From positions 3,162-39,912 of the forward strand of contig QCWI01000019.1 of assembly GCA_003149635.1 (NCBI GenBank): a stretch of 36,751 bases of DNA, given 5' to 3'. Origin of the DNA: Fluviicola sp. XM-24bin1. Its GTDB lineage: Bacteria > Bacteroidota > Bacteroidia > Flavobacteriales_D > Crocinitomicaceae. The notes below the pieces were generated by a model. That model ran no database searches and was not told the DNA's origin. It saw only the letters and a list, made by a program, of their open reading frames with translations. This document shows, in pieces, positions 8,630 to 15,830 of this stretch. A program made the translations under genes and the position numbers. Each line of letters opens with the position of its first letter. Position 1 is the stretch's first letter.

Positions 8630-10141
8630 ATGTCAAAACACGTTGGATTGATCATATTGGATGGTTGGGGAATTGGAGATCGCTCTGAATCCGATGCAAT
8701 TTATCATGCAAATACACCCTACATGGATGGACTTATGAACCAATATCCGAATGCTACATTGACCACGTTTGGTGAGCAAGTTGGATTGCCCGAAGGTCAA
8801 ATGGGAAACTCCGAGGTAGGACATTTGAATATTGGAGCGGGGCGCATCGTTTATCAGGAATTGACACGCATCAACAAATCGATTCGCGACGGTGAATTCT
8901 TCCAAAATCCAACGTTGATTCAAGCCTTTACCGAAGCCAAAGAAAAAGGGTCTCGCATTCATTTTATGGGATTGGTTTCCAAAGGCGGAGTGCACAGTTC
9001 GCAGGAACATTTGTACGCGTTGTGCCAGATGACAAAGGAGCACGGAATTGAAAACGCGTTTATTCATGCCTTCACGGACGGCCGCGATTGTGATCCAACA
9101 TCCGGATTGCGCTTTGTAAAAGAATTGGAGGATGAAATCACAGATACACCGGCGAAGGTTGTTTCCGTAATTGGACGTTACTATGCCATGGATCGTGATA
9201 ATCGCTGGGAGCGCATCAAAAAAGCGTATGATTTGATGGTGCATGGAACGGGCGAACGATTCGAATCTGTTTCCGCCGCATTGCAAAACTCTTACGATAG
9301 TGATGTTACGGATGAATTTATCGAACCAAAAGTAATTGGTGACAATCCGAATAGCGTGATCCAAGCAGGCGATGTGGTTGTAAATTTCAACTTCAGAACG
9401 GATCGACCGAGAGAGATTTCAATCGCATTGACACAAAAAGATTTTCCAGAGTATGAGATGAAACAACTTCCTCTCTCCTACTACACCATGACGAATTACG
9501 ACAAAACTTTTCAGAACGTCAACGTAATTTTTGAGAAGGAGAACCTGACCAAAACGTTGGGCGAAGTTGTTGCAGATAACAATATGTCTCAAGTTCGAAT
9601 CGCAGAAACGGAAAAATATCCGCACGTGACCTTCTTCTTCAGTGGTGGACGCGAATTGCCTTTCGAAAAAGAGAACCGTTTGTTGATCAATTCACCCAAG
9701 GTGGCGACCTACGATTTACAGCCGGAAATGAGCGCTCCTGAAGTGCGAGATGCCATCGTTAAGGAGATGAAAGAAGGACAGCCCAACTTTATATGTTTGA
9801 ACTTTGCCAATCCAGATATGGTAGGTCACACAGGAGATTACAAAGCGATTCAAAAAGCTGTAGAAACGGTGGATGGATGTTTGAAAGACGTTGTTGAAAC
9901 CGGAAAGTCATTGGGCTACGAATTCATTGTAATTGCCGATCACGGAAATGCAGATTTTGCCATCAATGCAGATGGAACACCGAACACGGCACATTCCGTG
10001 AATCCAGTTCCGGTTGTAATGGTTACGGAAGATGATTCCGTTCAGTTGAAAGATGGAATTCTGGCGGATGTCGCGCCAACGATTTTAAGTCGATTGGGGA
10101 TAGCACAACCGCAAGAAATGACAGGAAATTTGCTGATTTAA
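8630..10141 (+). CDS. gpmI: 2,3-bisphosphoglycerate-independent phosphoglycerate mutase
   Basis: The product interconverts 3- and 2-phosphoglycerate in glycolysis and gluconeogenesis (cytosolic, Mn-dependent, alkaline phosphatase superfamily). At 503 residues it has the normal family length. Visible motifs are the metal-binding LDGWG near residues 10-14, the phospho-acceptor serine S61 in GNSEVGHLN, GGVHSSQEH, FTDGRDCDP and the C-terminal metal site IADHGNAD followed by TAHSVNPVPVV. The ATG lies 2 bases after the stop of the kinase gene, which suggests translational coupling. The gene is convergent with the minus-strand gene ending at 10149, with only 7 bases between them and no terminator hairpin visible there. 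Confidence 0.97.
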   Translation: MSKHVGLIILDGWGIGDRSESDAIYHANTPYMDGLMNQYPNATLTTFGEQVGLPEGQMGNSEVGHLNIGAGRIVYQELTRINKSIRDGEFFQNPTLIQAFTEAKEKGSRIHFMGLVSKGGVHSSQEHLYALCQMTKEHGIENAFIHAFTDGRDCDPTSGLRFVKELEDEITDTPAKVVSVIGRYYAMDRDNRWERIKKAYDLMVHGTGERFESVSAALQNSYDSDVTDEFIEPKVIGDNPNSVIQAGDVVVNFNFRTDRPREISIALTQKDFPEYEMKQLPLSYYTMTNYDKTFQNVNVIFEKENLTKTLGEVVADNNMSQVRIAETEKYPHVTFFFSGGRELPFEKENRLLINSPKVATYDLQPEMSAPEVRDAIVKEMKEGQPNFICLNFANPDMVGHTGDYKAIQKAVETVDGCLKDVVETGKSLGYEFIVIADHGNADFAINADGTPNTAHSVNPVPVVMVTEDDSVQLKDGILADVAPTILSRLGIAQPQEMTGNLLI

Positions 10142-10148
10142 TTCAGTT

Positions 10149-11012
10149 TTATTCTGTAGCAGACGCCAATTTTAATAAAGCCGCTGACACTTCGCATCCA
10201 TCCAAGGATTCCAATACGGCAATAAGCATCGCTTCAATTTCCTCTTCCGACTTTGATTCATAAACTTCGTCATAATCGGATTCGATACGCTCCATGCATT
10301 GATCCAATTCATTGGCGACATCACCCTGCAACAAGTTCGCATCATTCATAGCTGCATCTTGATCCTCGGAAGCATAAGCCGCCATTAATTCCTCTAACAC
10401 TACAATGTCTCCGTCAGCTTCAAGAAAGATTTCAATCATTCTGGATGACAGCAAACTGGTCGATTCTGAAATACAACCACATGCCTCGGTTGATAGTTCC
10501 ACGAAAATATCCTCTTCACTGACTGGAGCCGGCGGTGCCGAGGGACGAGCTGTTGTTTCCGAAGATTCTTCAGACGACTCGCTTGACCCAATTTTCAAAA
10601 AGACTACTGTGCTTTCACAGCCCTCCATGTTTTCCAAAGCTTCTAAAATCCCTTCTTCTACTTCTTCTTCAGAAGCACCTGTATATACGTCTTCGAATTC
10701 ATCCGTAACTCGATCCAAACAACTCGTTAGATCGTTGATCATGGGGCCTTGCAATACCTCCACATCCTTCATGGCAGCCTCCAAATCTTCTTCGACATAT
10801 TTTTCAAATGCAGCTTCCATCATTGCCTCATCACCATCAGTTTCTACTAGGATATTGATCATACGTTGCGACAACAATGAAGAAGATTGATTCACGCAAT
10901 CGCACATTTTGGCGGCAACTTCATCGTAAGTTCCATTATCATTCGGAGTTGTTCCCGCAAAAGAAAATGCGGTCAACAAAAGAAAGATGTTTGTAGTAAG
11001 CAGTGTTTTCAT
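10149..11012 (-). CDS. Secreted protein with two copies of an uncharacterised four-cysteine domain
   Basis: The start chosen is the ATG at 11012 (287 residues); a TTG six bases earlier is also possible. A signal peptide ends near AFSFA/G. Two copies of a ~110-residue domain follow, at roughly residues 31-143 and 173-287, joined by a Ser/Glu/Pro-rich linker. Each copy has the order C-x-C (CDC or CGC), then LSxRM, a DGD motif, an acidic-AA-D segment, LQG, a single Cys (SC or QC), an F/Y-acidic-VY motif and a final GC. The same domain occurs once in each of the next two genes upstream (11052-11516 and 11653-12084). I do not recognise it as a named family. The four conserved cysteines suggest two disulfides in an exported protein. 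The highly acidic composition is notable. Confidence 0.8.
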   Translation of the reverse strand: MKTLLTTNIFLLLTAFSFAGTTPNDNGTYDEVAAKMCDCVNQSSSLLSQRMINILVETDGDEAMMEAAFEKYVEEDLEAAMKDVEVLQGPMINDLTSCLDRVTDEFEDVYTGASEEEVEEGILEALENMEGCESTVVFLKIGSSESSEESSETTARPSAPPAPVSEEDIFVELSTEACGCISESTSLLSSRMIEIFLEADGDIVVLEELMAAYASEDQDAAMNDANLLQGDVANELDQCMERIESDYDEVYESKSEEEIEAMLIAVLESLDGCEVSAALLKLASATE

Positions 11013-11051
11013 AATCAACGCAGTCTATTAATAAATTAAGATCGTAAGGTA

Positions 11052-11516
11052 CTATTTTCTAATAGCCATTTTCACCATTCCATAAGAGCTGGAACATCCT
11101 TCCAACTCCTTCAGAATATCTACCATTTTCTGTTTTATTTCGTCGTCGGAGTCGGTAGTGAATTTATCATCGTACTTCTTCTGAACTCCATCTAGGCATG
11201 TTGTAAAATCAATGATCACCGGCCCTTGAAACTTCTGCGCATCTTCCAGTGCCGCCGTTTGATCATCGATCGTGTAATCCACCATCAATTGCTTCATTTT
11301 CTCTTCATCACCATCAAACTCATTCAAAATTTTCTGCATTCGTGGAGAAAGCTGCGCTGTTGCGTTGTTTACACAATCGCATGCATCTTGAGCCATGTCT
11401 TTATAGTCTTGTTCGGAAGTACTTTGTTCTGTGTCCTCGGCTTCTTTTTCAGTTGTGGAATTCTCGCAAGAGAACAAAACCAAACTGAACGCGGATAAGA
11501 AAAGAATCGTTTTCAT
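11052..11516 (-). CDS. Lipoprotein with one copy of the four-cysteine domain
   Basis: The start chosen is the ATG at 11516 (154 residues), because the signal sequence MKTILFLSAF begins there; longer TTG/CTG starts are unlikely. A lipobox LFSC marks lipidation at Cys17. After an acidic, Thr/Glu/Ser-rich spacer, one copy of the shared domain runs to the C-terminus with its CDC, LSPRM, FDGD, FQGP, TC, KYDDKF and GC positions intact. It lies between two paralogues on the same strand (39 bases before the double-domain gene, 136 after the next one), so the cluster probably arose by tandem duplication. It is probably anchored in a periplasmic or outer-membrane leaflet. The function is unknown. Confidence 0.8.
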   Translation of the reverse strand: MKTILFLSAFSLVLFSCENSTTEKEAEDTEQSTSEQDYKDMAQDACDCVNNATAQLSPRMQKILNEFDGDEEKMKQLMVDYTIDDQTAALEDAQKFQGPVIIDFTTCLDGVQKKYDDKFTTDSDDEIKQKMVDILKELEGCSSSYGMVKMAIRK

Positions 11517-11591
11517 AGGAATTAAAGTCGTCAGCAAATAAATAGGTTTACAAATTAGCGAAAATAAAATGAATTCGAAATAGACATTAAT

Positions 11592-11631
11592 AAAAAACCC
11601 CGGATCTCAATAAAGAGATGACCGGGGTTTT
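11592..11631 (-). terminator. Rho-independent terminator after the third paralogue
   Basis: A 10-bp GC-rich stem (11594-11603 with 11622-11631, core CCCCGG) extends through a small bulge into a further 5 bp (11604-11608 with 11615-11619). Read on the minus strand it is followed by a T run (11597-11592). It lies just past the stop at 11653, so the gene at 11653-12084 is transcribed apart from the two paralogues downstream. Confidence 0.88.
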
Positions 11632-11652
11632 AAGCTTTTAGAGTTCTGCTAA

Positions 11653-12084
11653 TTACTTAGACGCTTCGTATCCAGCGTTGATTAAAATCTTTGTGATCTT
11701 ACATCCGTCGTCAAGGTTATTTACCGCCTCAACCAATTTCTTCATAATTTCATCTTCACTCTCGTTCGAGTACACATCGTCGTATTTTTTCTCCAATTTC
11801 TCTCCACAAGAAGTAAGACTCAATCGCATTTTCCCAAGAACCATCATGTCTGCTTCAGCTCCTTCAGAATCTTCAATCATGTACGCCATGAAATCCTCTT
11901 GCATCTTTACGTCATCGCCGTCAGAATCTTCCATGATCTGTTTTCCACGATCTGACATTCCTTCCAAGGACTCCTCAACACATCCACACATGTCTTTTGC
12001 CATGTTATCGTAATCTTCTTGACTTGCCATATTACAAGCGAACAAAGACATCGCGAGTATTGGGAGAATAAGTAGTTTTTTCAT
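11653..12084 (-). CDS. Lipoprotein with a diverged copy of the four-cysteine domain
   Basis: This 143-residue lipoprotein has signal MKKLLILPILAMS and lipobox LFAC (Cys17). It carries one domain copy that keeps CGCV, DGD, the acidic ED segment, TSC, KKYDDVYSNESEDEI and a final DGC. It lacks the LQGP motif of its paralogues (LGKM instead) and has MSDRG where they have LSxRM, so it is the most distant of the four copies. It has its own terminator downstream. I see no clear TAnnTTTG box within the first 60 bases upstream. The function is unknown; conservation of all four cysteines argues against a decaying copy. Confidence 0.8.
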   Translation of the reverse strand: MKKLLILPILAMSLFACNMASQEDYDNMAKDMCGCVEESLEGMSDRGKQIMEDSDGDDVKMQEDFMAYMIEDSEGAEADMMVLGKMRLSLTSCGEKLEKKYDDVYSNESEDEIMKKLVEAVNNLDDGCKITKILINAGYEASK

Positions 12085-12158
12085 CTTTTTAATAATATCG
12101 GTTGTTTCAATTTAGCTTTGAAAATAGCCAAAAAAACAACGCGAAACAGGTCAATTCC

Positions 12159-12677
12159 TTAATTCTTCGACTTTTCGATAATGGCTGTAGTGGAGAATCC
12201 TTGCACCAAATCGATGGCTTCTACTCTTCCTCCATTCGAGCGAACTTCTTTTGATCCTACGATGTATTTCTTTGAATCCGGGTTGGTTTCTTCTGGGTCG
12301 TAATCGGCACCTTTTACCAACACGTCAGGCTCCAGCGCAACGATGGTTTCCAAGGGCGTGTCTTCGTTGAAGAACACAATTCCATCCACAAAACCAAGCG
12401 AAGCAAGTACCATCGCACGTGCGTCTTCCTCATTGATCGGACGGTTGTCGTCTTTCCCCAATCGGCGAACAGAATCATCCGTGTTCAATGCAACCACCAA
12501 TCTTTCGCCAAGACTTGCCGCTTTTGCCAAATAGGTCACGTGGCCTTTATGAAGGATGTCGAAACAACCATTGGTGAAAACGACACGATCTCCTTTGAGG
12601 CGCCAACCTGCAATGGTGCGTTGTAATGAAGTAATGTCTGTGATTTTGTTTGTGACGAACTTAAAACGATCTTCCAT
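12159..12677 (-). CDS. rfaE2: D-glycero-beta-D-manno-heptose 1-phosphate adenylyltransferase
   Basis: This 172-residue cytidylyltransferase-fold enzyme corresponds to the C-terminal half of E. coli HldE. It adenylates heptose 1-phosphate to ADP-heptose for lipopolysaccharide core synthesis. Clear motifs are VVFTNGCFDILHKGH (nucleotide-binding HxGH), GERLVVALNTDDSV, RPINEEDARA, DVLVKGADY and a C-terminal FSTTAII. It is a stand-alone enzyme with no fused kinase domain, as usual outside Proteobacteria. It starts 9 bases after the flippase-like gene's stop and so is the last gene of that run. The terminal isoleucine-serine region (STT) is intact. A different nucleotide-sugar substrate cannot be excluded from sequence alone. 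Confidence 0.92.
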   Translation of the reverse strand: MEDRFKFVTNKITDITSLQRTIAGWRLKGDRVVFTNGCFDILHKGHVTYLAKAASLGERLVVALNTDDSVRRLGKDDNRPINEEDARAMVLASLGFVDGIVFFNEDTPLETIVALEPDVLVKGADYDPEETNPDSKKYIVGSKEVRSNGGRVEAIDLVQGFSTTAIIEKSKN

Positions 12678-12686
12678 GGATCGAAT

Positions 12687-13649
12687 TTAGCTATTTTTTC
12701 GCCACTGTAGAATCGCTAACGAGGATAGGCCAAGAACCAAAATCAAAAGGGTTTGTGACACCCATACGAAGATTCCAAACGCAGCGAAATTGATGTCGTA
12801 CATGCTTAAAACAGCGGTCACCCAAATTGGATAAACGCCCATTCCGCCTGGAAGCAATGCGATGGCCGCCGCACTCACAACAAAAGCCGCCAAAACGGCT
12901 TCGACTGGAATGTTTCGCGTTTCTTCAAAAGCCAAGGCCGAAACCCACATCATTCCAATGTACGTGGCCCAAATGAAAAGGGTATGGAATACAAACGACC
13001 ATTTGCGTTTCATCGTCCAAACCGACTTAATCCCCTCCCAGAAACCGAGCAACTTCGCATTGACCCATTTTTTGATCTTCTCGTTTTTCAGATATACGAT
13101 CAATCCAGCAATTCCCATCAGCAATCCAGCTCCTAAAATGTACCAGATCAACATGGAGTTGCCTTCATCTCCCGGATCCATGATCTTCTCAAACTGATCT
13201 GAATTGGTCTGAAGTACTGTGGTTATCAAAACCACTCCTCCTAACATCAATACATCGATCAAGCGTTCAACAACAATCGTTGCAAATCCTTTTTCGAAAG
13301 GAACATTTTCACTTTGTGTAAGTAATCCAGCTCTTGCTATTTCGCCCGATCGTGGGACTGTATAATTTAGAATGTATCCGGACATTACCGCATGATACGA
13401 ATTGCTCAATTTGGGTTTGTACCCTAATGGTTCAAGAAGGAATAACCATCGATACGCGCGGCTCAAATGCCCAGCGAAGGCGATGACGAGACTTAGGAAA
13501 ATCCAGAAGTAGTTGGCATTAAAAAACGCATCTTTTGTTTGCTGAATGTCTTCGTCGGAAAGTCCGCTGATGAAATACCACGAGAGGTACACACCGATTC
13601 CGAGTGGCAAGACAATTTTCAGGATTTTAATGATGCGACCTTTCAACAA
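12687..13649 (-). CDS. Flippase-like integral membrane protein (LPG synthase TM / YbhN family)
   Basis: This 320-residue protein has about eight hydrophobic helices and family signatures of the lysylphosphatidylglycerol-synthase TM domain: GHLSRAYRW near 60-68, YTVPRSGEIARAG near 96-108, ATIVVERLIDV near 122-132 and LLPGGMGVYP near the C-terminus. Members are proposed lipid or polyprenyl-carrier flippases; the substrate is unknown. The start must be TTG at 13649 (or the next TTG at 13646), because the panD stop codon lies directly upstream in the same frame and no ATG follows near the N-terminus. This abutment suggests termination-reinitiation coupling with panD. It lies beside rfaE2, so an envelope-glycan role is plausible but only inferred. 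Confidence 0.88.
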   Translation of the reverse strand: MLKGRIIKILKIVLPLGIGVYLSWYFISGLSDEDIQQTKDAFFNANYFWIFLSLVIAFAGHLSRAYRWLFLLEPLGYKPKLSNSYHAVMSGYILNYTVPRSGEIARAGLLTQSENVPFEKGFATIVVERLIDVLMLGGVVLITTVLQTNSDQFEKIMDPGDEGNSMLIWYILGAGLLMGIAGLIVYLKNEKIKKWVNAKLLGFWEGIKSVWTMKRKWSFVFHTLFIWATYIGMMWVSALAFEETRNIPVEAVLAAFVVSAAAIALLPGGMGVYPIWVTAVLSMYDINFAAFGIFVWVSQTLLILVLGLSSLAILQWRKNS

Positions 13650-14000
13650 TCAGTCAATTAAATTGGTTTCTTCATTAGGGAAAACGAGCATGGGTTTAAA
13701 AGATTTCGCTTCTTCCAAATCCATGAAACCGTAACCAATGATAATAATTTTATCACCAACCGCGACACGTCGTGCAGCCGGACCATTCAAACAGATGGTT
13801 CCAGTTCCACGATCACCCTTGATTACGTAGGTCTCAATTCGCTCTCCATTGTTTATGTTGACTATCTGAACGCGTTCTCCCTCAATAATGTTGGATGCTT
13901 CCATTAAATCTTCATCAATTGTTATACTACCGATGTAATTAAGATCCGCCTGAGTTACTGATACACGGTGGATTTTCGACTTTACAACTTGAATCAACAT
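13650..14000 (-). CDS. panD: Aspartate 1-decarboxylase
   Basis: The product makes beta-alanine from L-aspartate for pantothenate and coenzyme A synthesis. It is a pyruvoyl enzyme that cleaves itself between G24 and S25, and that site is visible (NYIGSIT). The start at 14000 ([15 protein letters not shown]) gives 116 residues, the family's usual size and N-terminus; the longer frame to 14042 is not needed. Other motifs are [35 protein letters not shown] and IIGYGFMD. It lies 64 bases after panC and directly abuts the flippase-like gene. A -7-like box in the panC-panD gap suggests that it may also have its own promoter. Confidence 0.96.
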   Translation of the reverse strand: MLIQVVKSKIHRVSVTQADLNYIGSITIDEDLMEASNIIEGERVQIVNINNGERIETYVIKGDRGTGTICLNGPAARRVAVGDKIIIIGYGFMDLEEAKSFKPMLVFPNEETNLID

Positions 14001-14039
14001 GTGCGTAAAAAATTCGTTTGATTGCCTTTTTTGACGGCG

Positions 14040-14047
14040 CAAAGATA
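14040..14047 (-). promoter_or_regulatory. Possible -7 box for panD (TATCTTTG)
   Basis: On the minus strand TATCTTTG matches TAnnTTTG exactly. It lies about 39 bases before the panD ATG, inside the short gap after panC. No -33 element is evident at 19-21 bases. A single 8-mer match can arise by chance. Confidence 0.4.
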
Positions 14048-14064
14048 CAGCAAATATTCCGTTG

Positions 14065-14907
14065 TTATGTCATGGAAATATTATCCAGCAATCGCACTTC
14101 TCCGGCAAACGCAGCGATACATCCGTGCGTATTCGACGTCCATTCCGTCACGTCTTCAAAAGTAGTGGCATCCACAAATTCGATGTATTCCAGTTCCAAT
14201 TCAGAATCCTGAAACCATTCTTTTACCTTTTCGCGTGCTTCTCTTGGGCTATATTGCTCTTTTTCTTTTCGAACACGATCCAAAGATTGGAACAAAATCA
14301 GCGCTTTTCCTTTTTGATCTTCAGTCAAACGCTCGTTTCGACTGCTGGCCGCCAATCCTCCCTCCAACCGATGCGTTTGGCATCCTACCACTTCAACCGA
14401 CAAATCAAACTCCTTCGCCATGCGCTTGATGATGGACAACTGCTGCAAATCTTTCTCACCGAAAAAGGTATGTGTGGGCTGAACGATTTCTAAAAAGCGA
14501 TACACTACTTCCACAACGCCGTCGAAATGTCCTGGTCGAAACTCGCCTTCCATGATTTCGGCAACCCGGCCCAACTTCATGGTTGCAGGTTGATGTCCTT
14601 CAGGATATATTTCCTCCACGGTAGGTGCAAAAACGATGGTTTCCGTCGTCGCTTCTAAAAGTGCAATGTCCTTCTCGAAATTTCTCGGATACTTCTCTAA
14701 ATCAGAGGCATTGTTGAATTGCGTTGGATTTACAAAGATGCTGACAACCGTAAAATCGCACTGTTCTGCAGACGCTTCCACCAAAGAAACATGTCCAGCG
14801 TGCAATGCACCCATGGTAGGTACAAATCCTACCGTACGATTTTTAGCTACTTCCGAGAGGTGATTTTGGAGCGACTTTACAGTCGTAAATACCTGAGTCT
14901 TTGCCAT
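14065..14907 (-). CDS. panC: Pantothenate synthetase
   Basis: The product joins pantoate and beta-alanine with ATP to form pantothenate. The start chosen is the ATG at 14907 (280 residues, [10 protein letters not shown]), which places [14 protein letters not shown] at the normal distance from the N-terminus; the frame extends to 15006 but would then overlap the divergent gene's start. ATP-binding HxGH (HAGH), SIFVNPTQF, the [11 protein letters not shown] segment, FFGEKDLQQ and SSRNERLT are all present. Its partner substrate beta-alanine comes from panD just downstream, so the two form a pathway pair. No panB is present in the window. Confidence 0.97.
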   Translation of the reverse strand: MAKTQVFTTVKSLQNHLSEVAKNRTVGFVPTMGALHAGHVSLVEASAEQCDFTVVSIFVNPTQFNNASDLEKYPRNFEKDIALLEATTETIVFAPTVEEIYPEGHQPATMKLGRVAEIMEGEFRPGHFDGVVEVVYRFLEIVQPTHTFFGEKDLQQLSIIKRMAKEFDLSVEVVGCQTHRLEGGLAASSRNERLTEDQKGKALILFQSLDRVRKEKEQYSPREAREKVKEWFQDSELELEYIEFVDATTFEDVTEWTSNTHGCIAAFAGEVRLLDNISMT

Positions 14908-14930
14908 TCGATTGACGTTGAGAGAATGGA

Positions 14931-14938
14931 CAAAACTA
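14931..14938 (-). promoter_or_regulatory. Possible -7 box for panC (TAGTTTTG)
   Basis: TAGTTTTG on the minus strand matches TAnnTTTG and ends 23 bases before the panC ATG. It lies back to back with the divergent box at 14972-14979, in a ~97-base region shared by panC and the GT5-like gene. No convincing -33 element is visible. Confidence 0.5.
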
Positions 14939-14948
14939 TCCGTTTTTG

Positions 14949-14979
14949 TTGAAGTTCCGCTTTTTTTTCTATATTTTTG
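14949..14979 (+). promoter_or_regulatory. Promoter of the GT5-like/DUF4270/glmS run
   Basis: TATTTTTG at 14972-14979 matches the Bacteroidota -7 box. A TTG at 14949-14951 (in TTTTTGTTG) lies 20 bases upstream, the expected spacing for the -33 element. The ATG at 15005 is 25 bases downstream. This is the most complete promoter seen in the window. Confidence 0.65.
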
Positions 14980-15004
14980 TAGCGTTTTATTCAATAATAT
15001 TTTC

Positions 15005-15826
15005 ATGGAGAAAAAGAAAGTACTATTTATCTCTCAAGAGATAGCACCTTTTTTGCCCAAATCTGACATTTCTACCACCGTTCGAAACTTAGCTCAAGGA
15101 ATTCAAGAAGGAGGAAAAGAAATTCGCGTGTTTATGCCACGCTTTGGCGTTATTAACGAAAGGCGTCACCAATTGCATGAGGTAATCCGTTTGTCGGGAA
15201 TGAACCTAATCGTTGATGATGTGGATCACCCACTAATTATCAAGGTTGCTTCGATTTCAGCTGCACGTATGCAGGTATATTTCATTGACAACGATGAGTA
15301 CTTCCGTCGTAAGTCTACTTTGACTGACGAAAACGGAGAGCACCACGCCGATAACGACGAGCGTTCTATGTTCTTCTGTCGCGGAGTATTGGAAACGGTG
15401 AAAAAATTAGGATGGCAGCCGGATGTAATCCACTGTAATGGTTGGATGACTGCTTTGATGCCACTCTACATCAAAAAACTATACAAGAACGATCCACACT
15501 TTGCGAACACCAAAGTAGTGTACAATATGTACAACGATGGATTTAACAACAATTGGGATGCACGATTTTCCGAAAAACTTAAATTTGACGGATTCTCGGA
15601 AGACGTTACCGGTGAATTTGCAGAGCCAAGTTTGGTGAACATCACAAAGGCAATTGCAAAATATTCAGACGGATTGAGCGTTGGAAGTGAGGATCTCAAC
15701 CCGGAACTACGTGCTATCTTCGATGCAGCTGAGTGCGAAAAACTCGATTACGTTGCTGAAGAACACTTGAACAAAGAGGTTTCGGAGTTTTTGGACAAAG
15801 TAATTGAAGCAGAAGTTCTCATATAG
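15005..15826 (+). CDS. GT5-type glycogen/starch synthase N-terminal domain protein (half-length)
   Basis: This 273-residue protein covers only the N-terminal Rossmann half of glycogen/starch synthase (GT5). It shows KVLFISQEIAPF at residues 4-15, VFMPRFGVI and the PDVIHCNGWMTAL segment that matches the conserved HxHDWxx region. The C-terminal GT1-like half, which holds much of the donor site, is absent. The usual ADP-glucose motif KxGGL after the EIAPF segment is replaced by KSDIS. It may therefore be non-catalytic or have another role despite the common annotation 'glycogen synthase'. The start at 15005 is preceded by a good promoter. It is followed after 4 bases by a DUF4270 lipoprotein gene and then glmS, an arrangement I recall as frequent in flavobacteria. 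Confidence 0.85.
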   Translation: MEKKKVLFISQEIAPFLPKSDISTTVRNLAQGIQEGGKEIRVFMPRFGVINERRHQLHEVIRLSGMNLIVDDVDHPLIIKVASISAARMQVYFIDNDEYFRRKSTLTDENGEHHADNDERSMFFCRGVLETVKKLGWQPDVIHCNGWMTALMPLYIKKLYKNDPHFANTKVVYNMYNDGFNNNWDARFSEKLKFDGFSEDVTGEFAEPSLVNITKAIAKYSDGLSVGSEDLNPELRAIFDAAECEKLDYVAEEHLNKEVSEFLDKVIEAEVLI

Positions 15827-15830
15827 CCCT

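Noticed and set aside
8633-9364. Long open frame on the minus strand (243 codons)
   Set aside because: It lies wholly inside gpmI, opposite strand, with no protein-like motifs or start signal; it is a shadow of the real gene.
10149-12084. DGD motifs in the cysteine-domain cluster as EF-hand calcium sites
   Set aside because: The 12-residue EF-hand loop with acidic positions 1, 3, 5 and 12 around a central Gly is not present; only a short DGD is conserved.
14908-15004. N-terminal extension of panC (to 15006) or of the GT5-like protein (from 14912)
   Set aside because: The extensions are not family-like and would cover each other's promoter boxes; internal ATGs at 14907 and 15005 give the normal N-termini.
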